A stretch of DNA of 8,994 bases from an uncultured Campylobacter sp. (lineage in GTDB: Bacteria > Campylobacterota > Campylobacteria > Campylobacterales > Campylobacteraceae): positions 1 through 8,994 of the forward strand of contig NZ_CALHHX010000035.1 in NCBI RefSeq assembly GCF_938030685.1. The letters run 5' to 3'. Under the pieces are notes generated by a model that was not told the origin of the DNA, ran no database searches, and worked only from the letters and a program-made list of their open reading frames with translations. This document shows, one piece after another, positions 5,843 through 8,994 of this stretch. Positions within the stretch are counted from its first letter, which is position 1. Each line of letters opens with the position of its first letter. A program made the position numbers and the translations under genes.

Positions 5843-5937
5843 CAAAAGATGTCCTTTGTTCGGCAAGCATACAAATTTCAAATTTTTACCCAAACTCAAG
5901 CGGCGCATCAAATTTAGATAAACGCAAAAAGTAAAAT

Positions 5938-6306
5938 TTAATCCCTCTCTTTAAGCGCTTCCAAAATTACCGTAACGTGACTTAAATTTATATCCTTCGT
6001 CGCCGTTAGTAGCGCGATTTTGCCGTGGATTTTTTCTAGCGATTTTAGCTTTTTTAGTCCCATCGCTGCTTCCTCGTTTGCAAGCTCGCTTTTAAATTTG
6101 AGCCTAAATTCGCTAAATCTCCCATCTCTATCTTCGTGAAACCACACCCTAAGATCGTTTGAAGGCGTGACCGATTTTAACCACAAAAACGAGCTAAATA
6201 TCTCCTTTTTTACACCGCGAGGATACAGCCTATCTACGAATACGCCGTAAAAATCGCTGCTTTCGTTATCTTTGATAAAATCGTAAATTCTAAAAGCCTT
6301 AAACAT
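5938..6306 (-). CDS. DUF488 family protein (YeaO-like)
   Basis: A 122-residue soluble protein of the DUF488/YeaO family, whose biochemical function is not established. Family hallmarks are present: VDRLYPRGVKKE at 24-35, a following W42, PSNDLRVWFHED at 48-59 and, near the end, LLTATKDINLSHVTVILEAL, matching the conserved KD...SH motif. The length is normal for the family. The ATG at 6306 is chosen because AAGGA lies 6 bp upstream. A TTG six codons further up (6324) would start before that ribosome binding site and lacks its own. The gene converges on the Sel1-repeat gene and diverges from the chemoreceptor. A possible -10, TAAAAT (6341-6336), is weak. There is no signal peptide or membrane segment. 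Confidence 0.85.
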   Translation of the reverse strand: MFKAFRIYDFIKDNESSDFYGVFVDRLYPRGVKKEIFSSFLWLKSVTPSNDLRVWFHEDRDGRFSEFRLKFKSELANEEAAMGLKKLKSLEKIHGKIALLTATKDINLSHVTVILEALKERD

Positions 6307-6411
6307 AAAATATCCTTTTTGCAAATTTGACCTAAATTTTACTGCAAAAAAACTTATCGGTAGCGCAAGAGATAAAATTTAAAGATTAAGCACCGTTTTA
6401 CTATTGTAAGC

Positions 6412-6417
6412 TATAAT
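6412..6417 (+). promoter_or_regulatory. Chemoreceptor promoter, -10 box
   Basis: TATAAT is perfect and lies 40 bp upstream of the ATG. No TG extension or recognisable -35 is present. I saw no sigma-28 or sigma-54 motif, so expression is probably housekeeping sigma-70 and not tied to flagellar regulons. Confidence 0.5.
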
Positions 6418-6457
6418 TAGCGTTTATTTTGAATTTAAATTTGTAAAGGAAGCGTTT

Positions 6458-8422
6458 ATGTTTAGGTCAATCACGAACAAGATAGCCGTGATGCTCATCG
6501 TCGCGCTGATCGTTTCGTTTGCTGCTATTTCGGCGGTTAGTTATTATACGGCTGAGAATAAGGTCGTTCAGCTCGTTAGCCAAAATCAGGCTCAAATTTT
6601 AAAAGACGTCAATACTGTTGCTAATTCGTTTTTTGAAGACTATTTGGCTATGGTCAAAAAAATAGCTGCAAACATCGAGAAAATTTCAGACGACGGCGAT
6701 GATATAATGCGTCATTTGGTACTAGAAAAAGAGCTTGCAAATTCACTGGTTACTTATGTTTACTATGGACGCGAGGATGGTTATTTTTTCCAATCGGACG
6801 GTAAAAGAACAACCTTGGCCGATAACTATGATCCGCGAACTAGGGGTTGGTACGGGGCGGCAAAAAATGAAAATAAAGCTATTTATATGCAGCCTCGCAT
6901 AACTTCGACTAACGATTTGGTCGTAACTTTCGTGGCACCTGCGGTAAAAAACGGTAAATTTGTCGGTATAGTAGGTATAGATATCGATATAAAAACTCTA
7001 AGTAAAAAAATCCTCGATATGGGCAAGACCGAATACGGCTACGTTTATCTAATGAATCAAGACGGCGTCATGCTAATGCACTCAAATCCTGAGAATGTCG
7101 GTAAATCAGTCGACTCTACTACATATCTCTCCAAGCAATATGCAGAAAAGAAATTTGATAAAAACGGACTTATTCCTTATACTAACTATAAGGGCGAGAA
7201 CGTAACGGCTAAACTTTTGCCTATCAACGATAAAGGCTGGCTAGCTGTTGCAGCTATCGGAGCGGATACTTTTTCTAGCAATACCCTTCCTCTACTTAAG
7301 GCTCAGCTTGCGCTAGCGGCGTTATTTATAGTCGCTCTTTCGATTTTTGTCTACGTACTACTTAAAAAATCTCTCAGTCCGATAAAAACTATCCAAGAAA
7401 AGCTTGAGGATACATTTAAATTCGTCACACATGAGGTATCTAAGGCTCCTGAAAAGTTAGCCGTAAATACGCAGGATGAATTCGGCGTTATGAGTAGGGC
7501 TATCAACGAAAATATAGATAAAGTAGTCTACGGCATCAAAAAAGATAGCGCTCTGATCGAGGAGATGAACGGCATCGCAAATCTCATGATAAAAGGCCAT
7601 ATGGGCGCGACTATAAAGGCGGATCCGAACAATCCGGCTCTCGTGCAACTAAAAGATTTGCTAAATAAATTCTTTAGCTCAATATCTTCAAATTTAAAAG
7701 ATATCGCGCGAGTGCTAAACTCATATAACAAAAACGATTATACCGCTAAAATCGAGCTCAAAGATGAGCTAGAAAGCGATCTAAAAGATATGATCATGGG
7801 CATAGAGAGCGCCGGTGTAGCTGTTAGCAATATGCTCAAAGAAAATCTAAACGAGGCCGAAAGCCTAGAAGCAAAAGCTAAAATCCTAGCCGAATCTATG
7901 AAAAATCTAACCGACGGCGCTCATAGACAAGCAGACTCTATCCAAGAAAGCGCTGCTGCAATCGAGCAGATGAGTAGCTCGATGAACGCCATCAGCCAAA
8001 AAGCGCAGGATGTAACTCGACAAAGCGAGGAGATCAAAAACATCATCGTCATCATCCGCGACATAGCAGATCAAACAAACCTGCTAGCTCTTAACGCTGC
8101 TATCGAAGCAGCGCGCGCTGGAGAGCACGGACGAGGCTTTGCCGTAGTTGCAGATGAGGTTAGAAAACTAGCCGAGCGAACGCAAAAATCCCTAAGCGAA
8201 ATCGAAGCTAACGCAAATGTGCTAGCTCAAAGCATCAACGAGATGAGCGAGAGCATCAAAGAACAAAGCGACGGCATAAATATGATAAATCAGTCAGTCA
8301 CGCAAATCGACTCCATCACTCACCAAAATATCTCGATCGTAAATACCACAAACGAGGTTACGGCCGAGATAGACGATATGGCTAAAAATATCGTCGCGGA
8401 TGTTAGAAAAAATAAATTTTAA
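6458..8422 (+). CDS. Methyl-accepting chemotaxis protein with periplasmic dCache domain
   Basis: A 654-residue transmembrane chemoreceptor that would sense a ligand in the periplasm and control the CheA/CheW array. TM1 is at about 9-28. A dCache_1-type sensor spans about 30-278, with NYDPRTRGWY at 123-132 and VGIVGIDID at 169-177. TM2 is at about 283-302. A HAMP-like region follows, with P308 and DEFG at 340-343, then a helical spacer. The cytoplasmic signalling hairpin has its tip at about 534-570, including IADQTNLLALNAAIEAARAG, HGRGFAVVADEVRKLAERT. The chain ends VRKNKF, a normal Campylobacter receptor ending, so it looks complete. The CheB/CheR pentapeptide of enteric receptors is absent. 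Of the dCache amino-acid motif, Y124, R129 and W131 are kept, but the expected Y and D further on are R147 and T149. The ligand is unknown. The ATG has AAAGGA 7 bp upstream; a terminator follows. Confidence 0.95.
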   Translation: MFRSITNKIAVMLIVALIVSFAAISAVSYYTAENKVVQLVSQNQAQILKDVNTVANSFFEDYLAMVKKIAANIEKISDDGDDIMRHLVLEKELANSLVTYVYYGREDGYFFQSDGKRTTLADNYDPRTRGWYGAAKNENKAIYMQPRITSTNDLVVTFVAPAVKNGKFVGIVGIDIDIKTLSKKILDMGKTEYGYVYLMNQDGVMLMHSNPENVGKSVDSTTYLSKQYAEKKFDKNGLIPYTNYKGENVTAKLLPINDKGWLAVAAIGADTFSSNTLPLLKAQLALAALFIVALSIFVYVLLKKSLSPIKTIQEKLEDTFKFVTHEVSKAPEKLAVNTQDEFGVMSRAINENIDKVVYGIKKDSALIEEMNGIANLMIKGHMGATIKADPNNPALVQLKDLLNKFFSSISSNLKDIARVLNSYNKNDYTAKIELKDELESDLKDMIMGIESAGVAVSNMLKENLNEAESLEAKAKILAESMKNLTDGAHRQADSIQESAAAIEQMSSSMNAISQKAQDVTRQSEEIKNIIVIIRDIADQTNLLALNAAIEAARAGEHGRGFAVVADEVRKLAERTQKSLSEIEANANVLAQSINEMSESIKEQSDGINMINQSVTQIDSITHQNISIVNTTNEVTAEIDDMAKNIVADVRKNKF

Positions 8423-8432
8423 ATCAAACTTT

Positions 8433-8468
8433 AAAGGCGAATGTCAAAAATCAGGCATTCGCTTTTTT
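8433..8468 (+). terminator. Chemoreceptor intrinsic terminator
   Basis: The left arm 8433-8443 pairs with 8456-8466 over 11 bp (one wobble), with two more inner pairs possible, leaving a loop of 8-12 nt. The T run 8463-8468 forms the tail. It begins 11 bp after the stop and is the clearest intrinsic terminator in the window. Confidence 0.85.
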
Positions 8469-8478
8469 AAATTTAAAC

Positions 8479-8994
8479 GTAGCTACGATATTGCTTGCGG
8501 CGTTTGCTTGCGCATTCGTATTTTTGTTTGCGCTTATTAAATTTACCGATGAAGGCGGAGCCCAGCGGATACTAAAGGCGGGTATTTTAAATAGTAAATT
8601 CTTGGAATACATACAAGGAATGATCGTTTTTAAGGCATTTGGCTTAGGCGGAGATAAATTTAAAAATTTGGAACTGGCTACTAGGCGGATGAAAGAATAC
8701 TCCTTTTATTTTGAAATAAGAGCTTTTTTATTTTCCACTACTTACGATGCGATCTTGGATTTTGGTTTAGTTGCGTCGGCGCTCGTAATATTTTTAGTGG
8801 CAGCAGATGGCAAAATGGGCGCGGATAGCTTAAATTTAGCCCTTGGTATTGCTATTTTTGCTATTATTTTGCAGTTTTTAAAATCCTTGCACGATTTTGT
8901 TACCAATGCTGCGTTAAGTGGCGGCACATACGCCGCGGTAAAAACCATAGCCAAAATTTACGATGAAAGCATCCTTGAAACAAAAAATCCGCTT
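8479..8994 (+). pseudogene. 5'-truncated ABC exporter, membrane domain (continues past window)
   Basis: The frame is open from 8416 (after TAA 8413-8415) to the window end. Recognisable protein starts near 8479: a hydrophobic helix (VATILLAAFACAFVFLFAL), then a charged stretch, then LEYIQGMIVFKAFG at about codon 42, the hallmark loop of ABC exporter membrane domains. A pair of helices follows (AILDFGLVASALVIFLVAA and LNLALGIAIFAIILQFLKSL), then AAVKTIAKIYDE leading toward an ATPase domain beyond the edge. The usual first three or so helices (about 130 residues) and a start codon are missing. The first in-frame ATG (8620) lies inside the conserved loop, and TTG 8491 has no ribosome binding site. 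The chemoreceptor terminator abuts it. I read it as a truncated remnant. Translation from an unusual start is less likely, and an assembly join is possible. The substrate is unknown. Confidence 0.7.

Noticed and set aside
6307..6324. Upstream TTG start for the DUF488 protein (six extra residues)
   Set aside because: It would translate through the AAGGA that serves the ATG at 6306, and family homology starts at the later ATG.
1..8994. Mobile element, CRISPR array, tRNA or rRNA
   Set aside because: No transposase or integrase motif, no regularly spaced repeat array, and no tRNA or rRNA signature was found on either strand.

Overview
The window looks like a chromosomal segment from a non-jejuni Campylobacter or a close relative in the Campylobacterota. 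The evidence is intergenic DNA packed with the hexamer AAATTT, an Opr-type porin, a cysteine-rich Sel1-repeat (Hcp-like) protein, a Campylobacter-style chemoreceptor, and extended -10 promoters (TGnTATAAT) with weak or absent -35 boxes. The coding DNA is clearly richer in G and C than C. jejuni, which suggests the oral group (C. gracilis, C. rectus, C. showae, C. concisus). That placement is inference.

Layout. Positions 1-149 hold the 3' end of an unidentified plus-strand gene. Positions 150-866 are a 717-bp stretch without an intact gene; it holds a long imperfect hairpin, about 20 AAATTT sites, a possible decayed antisense gene and a pair of 20-bp direct repeats. An outer-membrane porin (867-2258, minus) follows, with a hairpin just after its stop and its promoter upstream. 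After a 436-bp gap comes htpG (2695-4536, minus), the bacterial Hsp90, with a good terminator. A divergent region separates htpG from a membrane-anchored Sel1-repeat protein (4873-5784, plus). Converging on that gene is a DUF488/YeaO-family gene (5938-6306, minus). Divergent from DUF488 is a dCache chemoreceptor (6458-8422, plus) with its own terminator. The window ends in a plus-strand open frame (8479-8994) coding for the second half of an ABC exporter membrane domain, with no visible start.

How the genes relate. They appear to be single-gene transcription units with their own promoters, not one pathway. Common themes are the cell envelope (porin, periplasmic Sel1 repeats), stress (htpG) and sensing (chemoreceptor). 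The best regulatory signal is upstream of htpG. A consensus sigma-70 promoter is overlapped by a CIRCE-like element with one perfect half-site, and a perfect 10-bp inverted repeat (CTTGATA-N7-TATCAAG) resembling the HspR operator HAIR lies just upstream. This suggests combined HrcA and HspR control.

The other points worth following are the truncated ABC gene directly behind the chemoreceptor terminator, the chemoreceptor's partial loss of the dCache amino-acid motif, and the concentration of AAATTT (a form of RAATTY, the C. jejuni CtsM methylation and DNA-uptake site) in non-coding DNA. No rRNA, tRNA, CRISPR array, insertion sequence or phage gene was seen.
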